NCBI GenBank assembly: GCA_024278975.1
Contig: JAJRSD010000058.1
Location: forward strand, 1-42,535
From: Bacteroidota bacterium
Lineage (GTDB): Bacteria > Bacteroidota > Bacteroidia > Bacteroidales > Prolixibacteraceae
DNA: 42,535 bases
Direction: 5' to 3'
Part shown: positions 10,913-19,029 of the stretch, piece after piece
Position numbering within the stretch: the stretch's first letter is position 1
Layout of the letters: each line of letters starts with the position of its first letter
The notes under the pieces: model-generated
Database searches by the model: none
What the model saw: only the letters and a program-made list of their open reading frames with translations
What the model was told of the DNA's origin: nothing
Translations under genes and position numbers: made by a program

Positions 10913-10943
10913 TTTGAATTATTAAAAACATTTTATACCTTTG
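10913..10943 (+). promoter_or_regulatory. Bacteroidota-type promoter of the ATPase gene
   Basis: TTTG at 10913-10916 and TACCTTTG at 10936-10943 match the -33 and -7 consensus with 19 bases between them. The ATPase ATG follows at 10973, which leaves a leader of roughly 20-25 bases. This is the clearest promoter in the window. Confidence 0.7.
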
Positions 10944-10972
10944 GGTATAATACTAAATGGTATAATACTGAA

Positions 10973-12103
10973 ATGGTAAAAAATATTTCACCTTTTAAAT
11001 TCGGACAGATAGTTGATTCTCTCTCATTTACAAATAGGAAAAGAGAAATTTCTTTACTTGGAGATAATCTTTTAAGTGGCAACCATTTAATAATTATTTC
11101 TCCGCGCCGATATGGAAAATCATCGTTAGTACAGCAATTTGTTCACAAAAACAGGAATAATTCTGATGTAATACATTGTATGGTAGATTTGTTCAGTATT
11201 CATTCAGAGGAAGATTTTTACGAAACACTTGCACAAGAGTTAATAAAATCGTCATCAAACAAAATGGAAGAATGGATACAAAATGCAAAGTCATTCTTTA
11301 AACATCTTATTCCAAGAATTTCAATTAGCTCCGATCCCATTAATGATTTTTCAATCTCATTCGACATGAAAGAGGTTGTCAGGTATAAAACTGAAGTTTT
11401 AAACCTTCCTGAAATAATTGCAAAAAAGAGACAAAAGAGGGTAATTATTTATTTAGATGAATTTCAAAATATTGAGACCTTCAAAAAAAGTCTTGAGTTT
11501 CAGAAAGTTTTAAGGTCTGTTTGGCAGAAACATAAAAATGTATCGTATTGTATGTACGGAAGCAAACGTCACATGATGCGGGAGATATTTGATAAAGCGG
11601 AAGCACCTTTTTACCGGTTTGGTTTTCTTTTTGTACTCGACCGGATAGAGCCCGGTCACTGGTCCAGGTTTATAGTTTCAAGATTCAAAAAAACCAATAA
11701 AACAATCAGTAAAGATTTAGCTGTTCAAATTGCCCATTTAATGAAAAATCATCCGCACTATGTTCAGCAATTAGCCCATTTTGTATGGTCTTTTTCTGAC
11801 ACGATAGTTACTCCTGATGTAATTAATCATTCCATTGAGTTTATGATTAACTCAAATTCGCCACTTTTTATTAAAATATTGGAAGATTTAAGTAATACTC
11901 AAATTAATCTCCTTAAAGCAATATCAAAGCAAGAAAAGCATTTAAGTGCGAATGTAACAATGCAGGAATATAATCTTGGAACTCCACGGAATGTATTTAA
12001 GAATAAAAAAATGTTAGAAAATAAAGATGTTATAGATGTAATACCCGGTGAGATTCGTTTTATCGATCCACTATTTGAGGTTTGGTTTAAACGAAATAGT
12101 TAA
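10973..12103 (+). CDS. AAA-type ATPase (ATPase_2/archaeal-ATPase-like)
   Basis: The 376-residue predicted P-loop ATPase starts with the usual re-reading of an NRKREISLL segment before the nucleotide site. Walker A is SPRRYGKSS at residues 43-51 (Lys49), Walker B is VIIYLDEF with Asp162/Glu163, and a sensor-like YGSKRHMM follows near residue 200. The C-terminal third looks like a winged-helix or lid region ending IRFIDPLFEVWFKR, as in the PF01637 family. The cellular role of this family is mostly unknown; no partner toxin or nuclease is adjacent. The gene has its own promoter, sits between the ferredoxin and UPF0280 genes of the homocysteine block, and ends 3 bases before the latter. It could be an insertion that now drives transcription of that gene. 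Confidence 0.8.
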   Translation: MVKNISPFKFGQIVDSLSFTNRKREISLLGDNLLSGNHLIIISPRRYGKSSLVQQFVHKNRNNSDVIHCMVDLFSIHSEEDFYETLAQELIKSSSNKMEEWIQNAKSFFKHLIPRISISSDPINDFSISFDMKEVVRYKTEVLNLPEIIAKKRQKRVIIYLDEFQNIETFKKSLEFQKVLRSVWQKHKNVSYCMYGSKRHMMREIFDKAEAPFYRFGFLFVLDRIEPGHWSRFIVSRFKKTNKTISKDLAVQIAHLMKNHPHYVQQLAHFVWSFSDTIVTPDVINHSIEFMINSNSPLFIKILEDLSNTQINLLKAISKQEKHLSANVTMQEYNLGTPRNVFKNKKMLENKDVIDVIPGEIRFIDPLFEVWFKRNS

Positions 12104-12106
12104 AAA

Positions 12107-12853
12107 ATGTTTGAGCCACGTACATACCGCACTCAGTTTAATAGCGAACGGTTTAAAGGTTTCGAAGTAAAACACCTCGAAACAGATTTGTGGATTGGAG
12201 TAAATCCCGACTCTTTTCAACCCGAAATGAAAGAGGTTGCAATTGAAAAGATTAAGCAACTGCGAAATAAATTCGATACATATATTCAGGCAGAACCCTT
12301 TTTCAAAAAGAGTTTAAAACCTTTTCATCCCACTAAAATTACACCGCCGGAAGCAATTGAAATGGCTGTGGCAGCCGAAAAAGCGGGTATCGGTCCGATG
12401 TCGGCAGTGGCCGGTTTGTTTGCCCGCGAAGTTGGCGAGGAAATTTTACAAAACTTTTCGGTTACTGAAATGGTTATAGAGAACGGTGGCGACATTTACG
12501 TTCTTTTAAAAAATGAATTGGTACTTTCGGTTTTTGCCGGCGATTCTATTTTATCCGAAAGAATTGGGTTGATAATTCCACCCTGTAAAAATAAGTTTGG
12601 TATTTGCACTTCTGCCGGAACAGTTGGTCCGTCGATAAGTTACGGAAAAGCTGATGCCGTGGTTGTAATTTGCGACGATATTTTATTGGCCGATGCTTTT
12701 GCAACTGCATTTGGGAATAAAGTAAAGTCGCCAAACGATATTGAAAAGGTGATAAAGCAGTCGGAAAAATATCCCGAAATCCTGTCGCTTCTGATAATTT
12801 GTGAAGATAAAATTGGAATTCGGGGAGATTATGAGATGAGAGTTTTGAAGTAA
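12107..12853 (+). CDS. UPF0280 family (ApbE-like) protein
   Basis: The 248-residue protein belongs to the UPF0280 group, which has the fold of the flavin transferase ApbE. Key blocks are AGIGPMSAVAGLFAREVGEE (about residues 95-115), IENGGDIY with Glu125-Asp129, GICTSAGTVGPSISYGKADA and LADAFATAFGN. Members occur beside DUF39 and ferredoxin genes in methanogens and other anaerobes (MA1715-type) and have been linked to sulfide incorporation into homocysteine. The biochemical role is not settled. Here it lies 3 bases after the ATPase stop and 255 bases before methionine synthase, which supports the same pathway. No signal peptide is seen, in contrast with true ApbE lipoproteins. Confidence 0.82.
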   Translation: MFEPRTYRTQFNSERFKGFEVKHLETDLWIGVNPDSFQPEMKEVAIEKIKQLRNKFDTYIQAEPFFKKSLKPFHPTKITPPEAIEMAVAAEKAGIGPMSAVAGLFAREVGEEILQNFSVTEMVIENGGDIYVLLKNELVLSVFAGDSILSERIGLIIPPCKNKFGICTSAGTVGPSISYGKADAVVVICDDILLADAFATAFGNKVKSPNDIEKVIKQSEKYPEILSLLIICEDKIGIRGDYEMRVLK

Positions 12854-12856
12854 AAA

Positions 12857-12895
12857 GCCCCTCCTAACCTTCCGACGGCTGGCGGGGAGGAAAAG
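12857..12895. repeat. GC-rich inverted repeat (CCCCTCC/GGGGAGG)
   Basis: GCCCCTCC at 12859-12866 and GGGGAGG near 12884 form a stem just after the UPF0280 stop codon. Its resemblance to AAAGCCCC-type intergenic repeats (compare GCCCCACC at 38609) suggests a dispersed element. It may act as a terminator, although it lacks a T-run. Confidence 0.5.
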
Positions 12896-12925
12896 AATAA
12901 AATGACGAAGTGTTAATTGATATAA

Positions 12926-13045
12926 TATGCCCTGAAAGGGCAAAATATTATAGCCCAGGGCAACGCCCTGGGTTAAGAAACAGTAGTATTTTGCCCCACG
13001 ATGGAACGAAGCAAAAAGAGATACAAATGCATGGGGTAACAAAAG
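12926..13045. repeat. Multi-hairpin dispersed intergenic element
   Basis: Three hairpins in a row. GCCCT-gaa-AGGGC lies at 12929-12941. An 11-bp stem TAGCCCAGGGC/GCCCTGGGTTA lies at 12951-12975. A longer-range stem joins TTGCCCCA near 12992 to TGGGGTAA near 13034. I recognise this GCCCTGAAAGGGC/GCCCAGGG combination as a repeat seen between genes in many Bacteroidota genomes. It occupies most of the metH upstream region. Confidence 0.7.
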
Positions 13046-13108
13046 AGAAGTTTTGTTAAAGCAGATTGAAATAATGGCTAAGTGTCTCAGCGATAAAAAC
13101 AAAATAAC

Positions 13109-16100
13109 ATGAAGAAAAACATAAAACACGAACTCAAAACCCGCGTACTGGTGCTGGATGGCGCGATGGGATCGCTAATTCAGGAATATAAATTAACAGA
13201 AGCAGATTATCATGGCGAGCGATTAAAGGATTTTTCGCACGACCAAAAAGGAAATAACGACATTCTTTCAATTACTCGTCCCGAAATAATAAAAGAGATT
13301 CATAAAAAATATCTTGAGGTTGGTGCCGATATTTTATTGACCAACACTTTTAATGCTACCAGCATTTCGCAGGCCGATTATGGTACCGAAGAGTTTGTTT
13401 ACGAGATGAACAAAACGTCAGCCGAAATTGCTAAAAATGTTGCTGACGAATTCACAAAAATAAACCCGGAGAAACCGCGTTTTGTGGCCGGTTCGCTGGG
13501 ACCTACGAATAAAACTCTTTCGCTTTCGCCCGATGTAAACGATCCGGGTTATCGCGCAGTAACTTTCGACGATGTGAAAAATTCGTACCGCGAACAGGTT
13601 GAAGGACTGTTAGATGGCGGCGTTGACTTGCTTATTATTGAAACAATATTTGACACATTAAATGGTAAAGCGGCAATTTTTGCCATCGATGAGGCACTTG
13701 AAAAACGTGGGATAAAAATTCCGCTAATGATTTCCGGAACAATTACCGATGCCAGTGGACGGACACTTTCAGGGCAGACTCTCGAGGCATTTTTAAATTC
13801 GGTTTCGCATGTCGAACTATTGAGTGTCGGATTAAACTGCTCGCTGGGTGCATCCGATTTACGACCTTATGTAAAAGAGCTTTCAAGAAAAGCCCCATTT
13901 TATATCAGCGCGCACCCGAATGCCGGATTACCAAATCAGTTTGGCGAGTACGACGAGAGTCCGGAGATAATGACAAAGTACATAAAAGATTATCTCGACA
14001 ATAATTTTGTTAATATTATTGGAGGGTGTTGTGGAACCACGCCCGACCATATTCGCGAGTTTGTAAAAGTTGCCGAAAAGGCAAATCCACACGCAGTAAA
14101 TAAACCGGATTCGAATACCCGATTTAGTGGATTGGAGTCTGTTACAATGACAGAAGAGACCAATTTTGTAAATATTGGCGAGCGTTGTAATGTGGCAGGT
14201 TCGCGTAAATTTGCACGGCTGATTCGCGAGGAGAAGTACGAAGAGGCACTTTCGATTGCCCGGGCGCAGGTTGAGGATGGCGCACAAATTATTGATGTAA
14301 ATCTCGACGATGCAATGCTGGACACCGAAAAGGAGATGGTGCATTTTTTAAATCTTTTGATGGCAGAACCCGATATTGCCAAACTTCCGGTGATGATTGA
14401 CTCGTCGAAATGGAATGTGATTGAAGCCGGGTTAAAATGTTTGCAGGGAAAGGCAATTGTAAATTCAATAAGTTTAAAAGAGGGCGAGGCAGCTTTTATT
14501 CAACAGGCAAAACAGATCAAACGTTTTGGTGCGGCAGTGGTTGTTATGGCTTTCGACGAAGTTGGACAAGCCGATAATTTCGAGCGGCGGAAAGAGATTT
14601 GCAGCCGGGCATATAAAATTCTTACCGTGCAGGTAAATTTTCCCCCGCAAGATATTATTTTCGACCCAAATATTTTAACCATTGGAACCGGTCTCGACGA
14701 ACACAATAATTACGCAGTAGATTTTATTGATTCGGTGAGATGGATAAAAGCAAACCTGCCACATGCAAAAACAAGTGGTGGTGTGAGTAATGTCTCGTTT
14801 TCGTTTAGGGGAAACAATGTAGTTCGCGAGGCAATGCACTCGGTATTTTTGTATTATGCTATTAAAGCGGGACTCGACATGGGAATTGTTAATCCGGGAA
14901 TGTTGCAGATTTACGATGAAATTCCGAAAGACCTTTTGGAGAAAACCGAAGATTTGGTTTTAAACAGACGACCCGATGCAACCGAGAAATTATTGGAATT
15001 TGCCGAAAAGGTAGAATCGAACGGAACAAAAGAGAAGAGAAAAGATGAGTGGCGCGAACTCTCTTTGGAGAAACGAATTCAACACGCTCTCGTTAAAGGA
15101 TTTCCGGAGTTTGTTGATGAAGATATGGCGGAAGCGATTAAAATTTATCATCCCACTTTAGATATTATTGAAGGTCCATTAATGGCAGGAATGAATGTTG
15201 TTGGCGAGCTTTTTGGCGCGGGTAAAATGTTCCTTCCGCAGGTAATAAAATCGGCCAGGGTAATGAAAAAAGCGGTTGCGATTTTACTCCCCTACATCGA
15301 GGCCGATAAAGCAAAATTCAATATCTCTTCTGCTCAGAAAAAGGTTTTAATGGCAACGGTAAAAGGCGATGTTCACGATATTGGGAAAAATATTGTTGGC
15401 GTGGTTTTAAGTTGCAATAATTACGAAATTATCGATTTGGGAGTGATGGTTCCCACCGAAAAAATTATCGATACTGCCATAAAAGAGAAAGTTGATGTAA
15501 TTGGCTTGAGCGGTTTAATTACTCCGTCGCTTGAAATGATGGTTGATATTGCAAAGGAGATGGAACGCCGCGGACTAAAAATTCCGATTTTAATTGGAGG
15601 TGCAACCACCTCGAAAATACACACTGCCGTTAAAGTCGAACCGGTTTATTCGAGTACTATAATTCATGTAAAAGATGCGTCGCTGGCGGTAAACGTGGTT
15701 TCTAACCTTATTGCCGACAACCGTGAATATTTGGAATCTGTAAAAGCTGATTATGCTGAAATCAGGAAATTTCAGGGGAAACGGAAACCAAAAGAGTACC
15801 TGACTTTAGCACAAGCACGCGAAAATAAATTTCGGATAGATTGGAATAACACACCCATTTACAAACCAAATTTTACAGGTGTTAAGCAGCTTATCGATTT
15901 TCCGTTGGAGGAGCTGCGAAATTATATCGACTGGACATTCTTTTTTATTACCTGGGGATTAAAAGGACATTTCCCGCAAATTTTTAATGATAAGAAACAG
16001 GGCGATGCAGCAAAAAAATTATACGCTGAAGCCAACGAATTTTTAGACGAGATTATTGCAAAGCAAATGTTGCAGGCAAATGCAGTCTTTGGAATCTGGC

Positions 16101-16771
16101 CGGCAAATTCCGATGGCGACGACATTGTGTTGTACGATGAAAAAACGGGGAAAAATGAAATTGGACGGTTTTATCATATTCGCCAGCAAGAGAAGAAAAA
16201 GCCGGGAATTTCAAACTTTTGTCTTGCCGATTTTATTGCCCCAATTGAAGCGGAGAAAATTGATTATTGCGGTGGTTTTGCAGTAACTGCCGGTATTGGA
16301 ATTGAAAAATGGAAAGATAAATACCGCGAGGAAAATAACGACTACAAAGCAATTATGTTGGAAGCACTTGCCGACCGGCTGAGTGAAGCTTTTGCCGAAT
16401 TGTTGCATCTCGAAGTACGAAAAAATTATTGGGGTTACGTTCCCGGCGAGAAGTTGTCTCTTGATGAGATGCTTAAGATTAAATATCAGGGAATTCGTCC
16501 GGCACTCGGTTATCCGGCGTGTCCTGAACATTCAGAAAAAGAGAGTCTGTTTAAATTATTGGATGCCGAAAAAGCTGGAATTACGTTAACCGAACATTTT
16601 GCAATGTATCCGAATGCATCGGTTTCGGGGCAGTTTTTTGCTCATCCCGAATCGCGGTATTTTAGTCTCGAAAAAATTGGGAAAGACCAGATTGAAGATT
16701 ATGCAAAACGTAAAGGTAAAACAACCGATTTTATTGAGAAATTTATGCCAACTAATTTGAATTACAGATAA
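13109..16771 (+). CDS. metH: Cobalamin-dependent methionine synthase
   Basis: This cytosolic enzyme transfers the methyl group of methyltetrahydrofolate to homocysteine via cobalamin. All four modules are present in 1220 residues, the usual length. The homocysteine domain has zinc ligands Cys244 (GLNCSLG) and Cys307/Cys308 (GGCCGTTP). The pterin domain starts near [16 protein letters not shown] (about residue 355). The cobalamin domain has the base-off motif DVHDIGKN with His756. The reactivation domain has [11 protein letters not shown] and [11 protein letters not shown] near the end. It can use the homocysteine made by the genes at 9138-12853, which completes a methionine route in one region. 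No cobalamin or SAM riboswitch is visible upstream; a dispersed repeat fills that space. Confidence 0.97.
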   Translation: MKKNIKHELKTRVLVLDGAMGSLIQEYKLTEADYHGERLKDFSHDQKGNNDILSITRPEIIKEIHKKYLEVGADILLTNTFNATSISQADYGTEEFVYEMNKTSAEIAKNVADEFTKINPEKPRFVAGSLGPTNKTLSLSPDVNDPGYRAVTFDDVKNSYREQVEGLLDGGVDLLIIETIFDTLNGKAAIFAIDEALEKRGIKIPLMISGTITDASGRTLSGQTLEAFLNSVSHVELLSVGLNCSLGASDLRPYVKELSRKAPFYISAHPNAGLPNQFGEYDESPEIMTKYIKDYLDNNFVNIIGGCCGTTPDHIREFVKVAEKANPHAVNKPDSNTRFSGLESVTMTEETNFVNIGERCNVAGSRKFARLIREEKYEEALSIARAQVEDGAQIIDVNLDDAMLDTEKEMVHFLNLLMAEPDIAKLPVMIDSSKWNVIEAGLKCLQGKAIVNSISLKEGEAAFIQQAKQIKRFGAAVVVMAFDEVGQADNFERRKEICSRAYKILTVQVNFPPQDIIFDPNILTIGTGLDEHNNYAVDFIDSVRWIKANLPHAKTSGGVSNVSFSFRGNNVVREAMHSVFLYYAIKAGLDMGIVNPGMLQIYDEIPKDLLEKTEDLVLNRRPDATEKLLEFAEKVESNGTKEKRKDEWRELSLEKRIQHALVKGFPEFVDEDMAEAIKIYHPTLDIIEGPLMAGMNVVGELFGAGKMFLPQVIKSARVMKKAVAILLPYIEADKAKFNISSAQKKVLMATVKGDVHDIGKNIVGVVLSCNNYEIIDLGVMVPTEKIIDTAIKEKVDVIGLSGLITPSLEMMVDIAKEMERRGLKIPILIGGATTSKIHTAVKVEPVYSSTIIHVKDASLAVNVVSNLIADNREYLESVKADYAEIRKFQGKRKPKEYLTLAQARENKFRIDWNNTPIYKPNFTGVKQLIDFPLEELRNYIDWTFFFITWGLKGHFPQIFNDKKQGDAAKKLYAEANEFLDEIIAKQMLQANAVFGIWPANSDGDDIVLYDEKTGKNEIGRFYHIRQQEKKKPGISNFCLADFIAPIEAEKIDYCGGFAVTAGIGIEKWKDKYREENNDYKAIMLEALADRLSEAFAELLHLEVRKNYWGYVPGEKLSLDEMLKIKYQGIRPALGYPACPEHSEKESLFKLLDAEKAGITLTEHFAMYPNASVSGQFFAHPESRYFSLEKIGKDQIEDYAKRKGKTTDFIEKFMPTNLNYR

Positions 16772-16799
16772 GGAAGATGGAAGATGGAAGTTGGAAGGA
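16772..16799 (+). repeat. 7-bp tandem microsatellite
   Basis: Four imperfect units of GGAAGAT/GGAAGTT/GGAAGGA follow the metH stop codon directly. The array underlies the first codons of a possible upstream start (16784) of the next gene, one reason for choosing the downstream start. Confidence 0.7.
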
Positions 16800-16834
16800 A
16801 TTTATTTTGCTTTATAAATTTAAATTTAAAAAAA

Positions 16835-17368
16835 ATGAGAATACTAATTATTTTATTTATTGCAATATTCCCTTTCTTTTCAGGGAAACCGGCAAAAGAC
16901 ACTAAAGTTATTTTACAGGATATTTCCGGTGAAAAGCAAATTGCTTCTCAATTAGTTGGCGAAAAAGGGAAAGCCACATTTCAATATTTAAACGGTGGAA
17001 GTTATAGTTTAGCGATTGAATTTCCGCAGCAGGAGGGAAAATGGATAGAGGAAAAACCCAAACACAGCACTTTAACAAAGGCATCTTATAACGAAAAAAA
17101 CGGCACATATTATTATCAGGGGCACGAGGGTTTCTTTTCGGTAAAACTTAAGAAATTCCGGAAAGTTGACAGCAATTCGTTTCGGACAGTTTTTAAAGAG
17201 GGGCATGGTGAAAATGAGAATCAGATAGTAATTGCTGAGTTTATTGCGAAAAAAAAAGGTGCGCAATTTTCACTGCTAATTAAAAAACTTACTGCCAAAC
17301 AGTTTAAAAAAGCAACTGATAAAATTGGAAACGACATTTCCATGATATCGATTCAGGGGGTAAAATAG
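16835..17368 (+). CDS. Small exported protein of unknown function
   Basis: I do not recognise this family. An upstream ATG at 16784 would add 17 residues encoded partly by a microsatellite. The ATG at 16835, preceded by an A-run, gives a standard signal peptide (MRILIILFIAIFPFFSGKPA), so I chose it; the product is 177 residues. The mature part is basic, rich in Lys and Gly, and looks like all-beta secreted material, with an N-terminal stretch (DTKVILQDISGEKQIASQL) and a middle block (GTYYYQGHEGFFSVKLKKF). No cysteines, lipobox or membrane segment follow the signal. It sits 63 bases after metH and may read through from it, but nothing ties it to methionine synthesis. Confidence 0.65.
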   Translation: MRILIILFIAIFPFFSGKPAKDTKVILQDISGEKQIASQLVGEKGKATFQYLNGGSYSLAIEFPQQEGKWIEEKPKHSTLTKASYNEKNGTYYYQGHEGFFSVKLKKFRKVDSNSFRTVFKEGHGENENQIVIAEFIAKKKGAQFSLLIKKLTAKQFKKATDKIGNDISMISIQGVK

Positions 17369-17418
17369 CTACTTGTTTTTTGTGAATCGATCTAATTTCT
17401 AAAACTAATCAAACAACA

Positions 17419-17560
17419 GTCTGTGAGTTGGAAACTCACGGTCACAACTCATTATATGTGGGGAAACTGCTGGAAGCGAGGGTGAGGATTTTCAGCAACT
17501 TAACTGAAATAATCCCGATGTTTGTCGGGAGGCGTAATACGCCTTTACTCTGCCACGGAG
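17419..17560 (+). ncRNA. Candidate structured RNA or decayed mobile element
   Basis: This 358-base gap before the nikR-like gene has no credible ORF but contains closely packed hairpins: CTGTGAGTT/AACTCACGG (17421-17441, GGA loop), GCTGGAA/TTTCAGC (from about 17469 to 17496), TCCCGA/TCGGGA (17513-17530), GGCGTA/TACGCC (17531-17543), and a weak CTC/GAG stem around GCCACGG. The stretch is more G+C-rich than its flanks. I cannot match it to a riboswitch I know; it could be a regulatory leader, an independent small RNA, or the remains of a structured element such as a group II intron. Strand is a guess based on the downstream genes. Confidence 0.35.
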
Positions 17561-17680
17561 ATAGTCAACTCTAATAGTTTTATTTATTGAAGCTGTTTAA
17601 AGTCAAATTGAAAATCTGCCCTTTAACTTTAAACAACTTCATTGGAAAAATTTGAATAACAAAGCTTCGTGTTGATAATT

Positions 17681-17728
17681 TACTATTTTTACCGATAAAT
17701 AATACTATTTTTAAATTGGTGTTACTAT
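17681..17728 (+). promoter_or_regulatory. Phased direct repeats at the nikR-like start, possible operator
   Basis: TACTATTTTTA occurs twice, at 17681-17691 and 17703-17713, exactly 22 bases apart (about two helical turns). A shorter TACTAT follows at 17723-17728 and overlaps the start codon. Direct repeats on one DNA face just upstream of a ribbon-helix-helix regulator suggest an autoregulatory site; they do not resemble the GTATGA inverted repeat of E. coli NikR. Confidence 0.4.
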
Positions 17729-18128
17729 GACAGTATCAAGAATTGGAGTTTCATTGGAAAAAGATCTTTTAGATGACCTGGACGAGTTTGTTAAAATAAA
17801 TCACTTTTCAAATCGCTCTCAGGCAATTCGTCATCTGGTAAATAAAAATACAATTGAACAAAAATGGCACTGTAATAATTATGTAGCAGGCTCGGTTACA
17901 TTGCTGTACAATCCAAATCGGAGAGAGATTCAAAATCGAATATCTGATATTCAGATTGACTATCATATCGAGATTTTATCGACACAAAGAATTATTTTGG
18001 ACAAGGCAAAGCATATGGAAATTATTGCTATTAAGGGTATCGCCAGTCGTTTAACCGAGTTAGCAGATAAGTTAATTACAATTAAAGGAATGCAATCAGG
18101 CAAACTCACAATGAGTAGAACCGATTAA
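17727..18128 (+). CDS. NikR-like ribbon-helix-helix regulator lacking the canonical Ni site
   Basis: The 133-residue protein has the NikR layout: an N-terminal ribbon-helix-helix DNA-binding domain (VSRIGVSLEKDLLDDLDEF, then NRSQAIRHLV) and a C-terminal ACT-like domain (VAGSVTLLYN, IIAIKGIASRLTELADKLI, GMQSGKLTM). The C-terminal half aligns without gaps to E. coli NikR as I recall it. The four square-planar nickel ligands are all replaced: His76 by Ile77, His87 by Arg88, His89 by Ile90 and Cys95 by His96. It therefore may sense another metal, a different nickel site, or a cofactor. It precedes larE by 73 bases, so it is the likely regulator of the lar cluster and possibly of itself. Confidence 0.82.
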   Translation: MTVSRIGVSLEKDLLDDLDEFVKINHFSNRSQAIRHLVNKNTIEQKWHCNNYVAGSVTLLYNPNRREIQNRISDIQIDYHIEILSTQRIILDKAKHMEIIAIKGIASRLTELADKLITIKGMQSGKLTMSRTD

Positions 18129-18201
18129 TTTCAGGTAATAGTATTATGATTTTTAATTTAATGTTACTCTAAAATTAATTTATACAACATATAGTAATCT
18201 G

Positions 18202-19026
18202 ATGAAAAATTTAAGTCCACATCTTCAAAATAAATTAAATCTGTTGGAGCAATGGTTTTCCAAAAGAGAAGGTTCGATAGTAGCTTTTTCAGGAGGAATT
18301 GATTCTACATTGGTTTTATTTTTAGCAAGAAAATTTCAAGGTAAGAACAACGCAATAGGGGTGATTTCAAACTCTGAGAGCCTGAAAAGCAAAGACTTTG
18401 AGTTAGCAAAAGACTTCTGCAAATCCTTCGATATCAATCTTGAAATTATAAAAACCTTAGAATTAAAAGACGAACGTTATAATCAAAATCCTGCAAACCG
18501 TTGCTATTTCTGTAAAGAACATCTGTTTCACGATTTACAGTCGATAAAAGATAAATTCCATGAATTTGATGTTTTAAGCGGAACCAATTACGATGATTTA
18601 GGTGATTACAGACCAGGATTGCAAGCAGCAGCAAAATACAAAGTTCTGTCTCCGATGGTAGATTGTAATTTAACAAAAGAGGAATTAAGGCAAATTGCAA
18701 AGCACTTTAACCTACCAAATTGGGATAAACCCGCAAGCCCCTGTTTAAGCTCCCGCATTCCATACAACCATCAAATTACAAGAGAAAAATTGCAACAAGT
18801 GGAGGATGCCGAAAACATTTTGAATGATTATGGTTTTAAAGATGTGAGAGTTCGTCATTACGGTTCATTCGGGCAGATTGAAGTTAAAAAGGATGAATTG
18901 CAACAGCTACTACTTGTTGAAGATGAAGTTATAAGAAAAATGAGAAATATTGGGTTTAACGAATTGAAAATTGATAAAGAGGGACTTGTGTCTGGCAAAT
19001 TAAACCGAGTGCTAAAAAATAAATAA
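18202..19026 (+). CDS. larE: LarE, pincer-cofactor sulfur insertase
   Basis: This ATP-dependent enzyme adds sulfur to the LarB product, the second step in making the nickel-pincer nucleotide of lactate racemase-type enzymes. The 274 residues contain the PP-loop SGGIDST at 30-36. The block NRCYFCKEHLF is typical of the family, and KPASPCLSSRIPY holds Cys181, the position of the sacrificial cysteine (Cys176) in Lactiplantibacillus LarE. That points to the type that gives up its own cysteine sulfur rather than the [4Fe-4S] type, although the latter should be checked by alignment. It ends 3 bases before larC. Confidence 0.92.
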   Translation: MKNLSPHLQNKLNLLEQWFSKREGSIVAFSGGIDSTLVLFLARKFQGKNNAIGVISNSESLKSKDFELAKDFCKSFDINLEIIKTLELKDERYNQNPANRCYFCKEHLFHDLQSIKDKFHEFDVLSGTNYDDLGDYRPGLQAAAKYKVLSPMVDCNLTKEELRQIAKHFNLPNWDKPASPCLSSRIPYNHQITREKLQQVEDAENILNDYGFKDVRVRHYGSFGQIEVKKDELQQLLLVEDEVIRKMRNIGFNELKIDKEGLVSGKLNRVLKNK

Positions 19027-19029
19027 GTA

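Noticed and set aside
13046-13108. SAM or cobalamin riboswitch before metH
   Set aside because: No conserved box of either class could be found; the leader is short and AT-rich, next to a dispersed repeat.
12683-13129. 148-codon minus-strand frame over the metH upstream region
   Set aside because: It is made of the reverse of the UPF0280 3' end and of the dispersed hairpin element, with no recognisable domain.
17419-17560. Cobalamin riboswitch upstream of the nikR-like gene
   Set aside because: GCCACGG and GGGAAACTG recall parts of the class, but the order and the B12-box do not fit, so I left it as an unassigned structured region.
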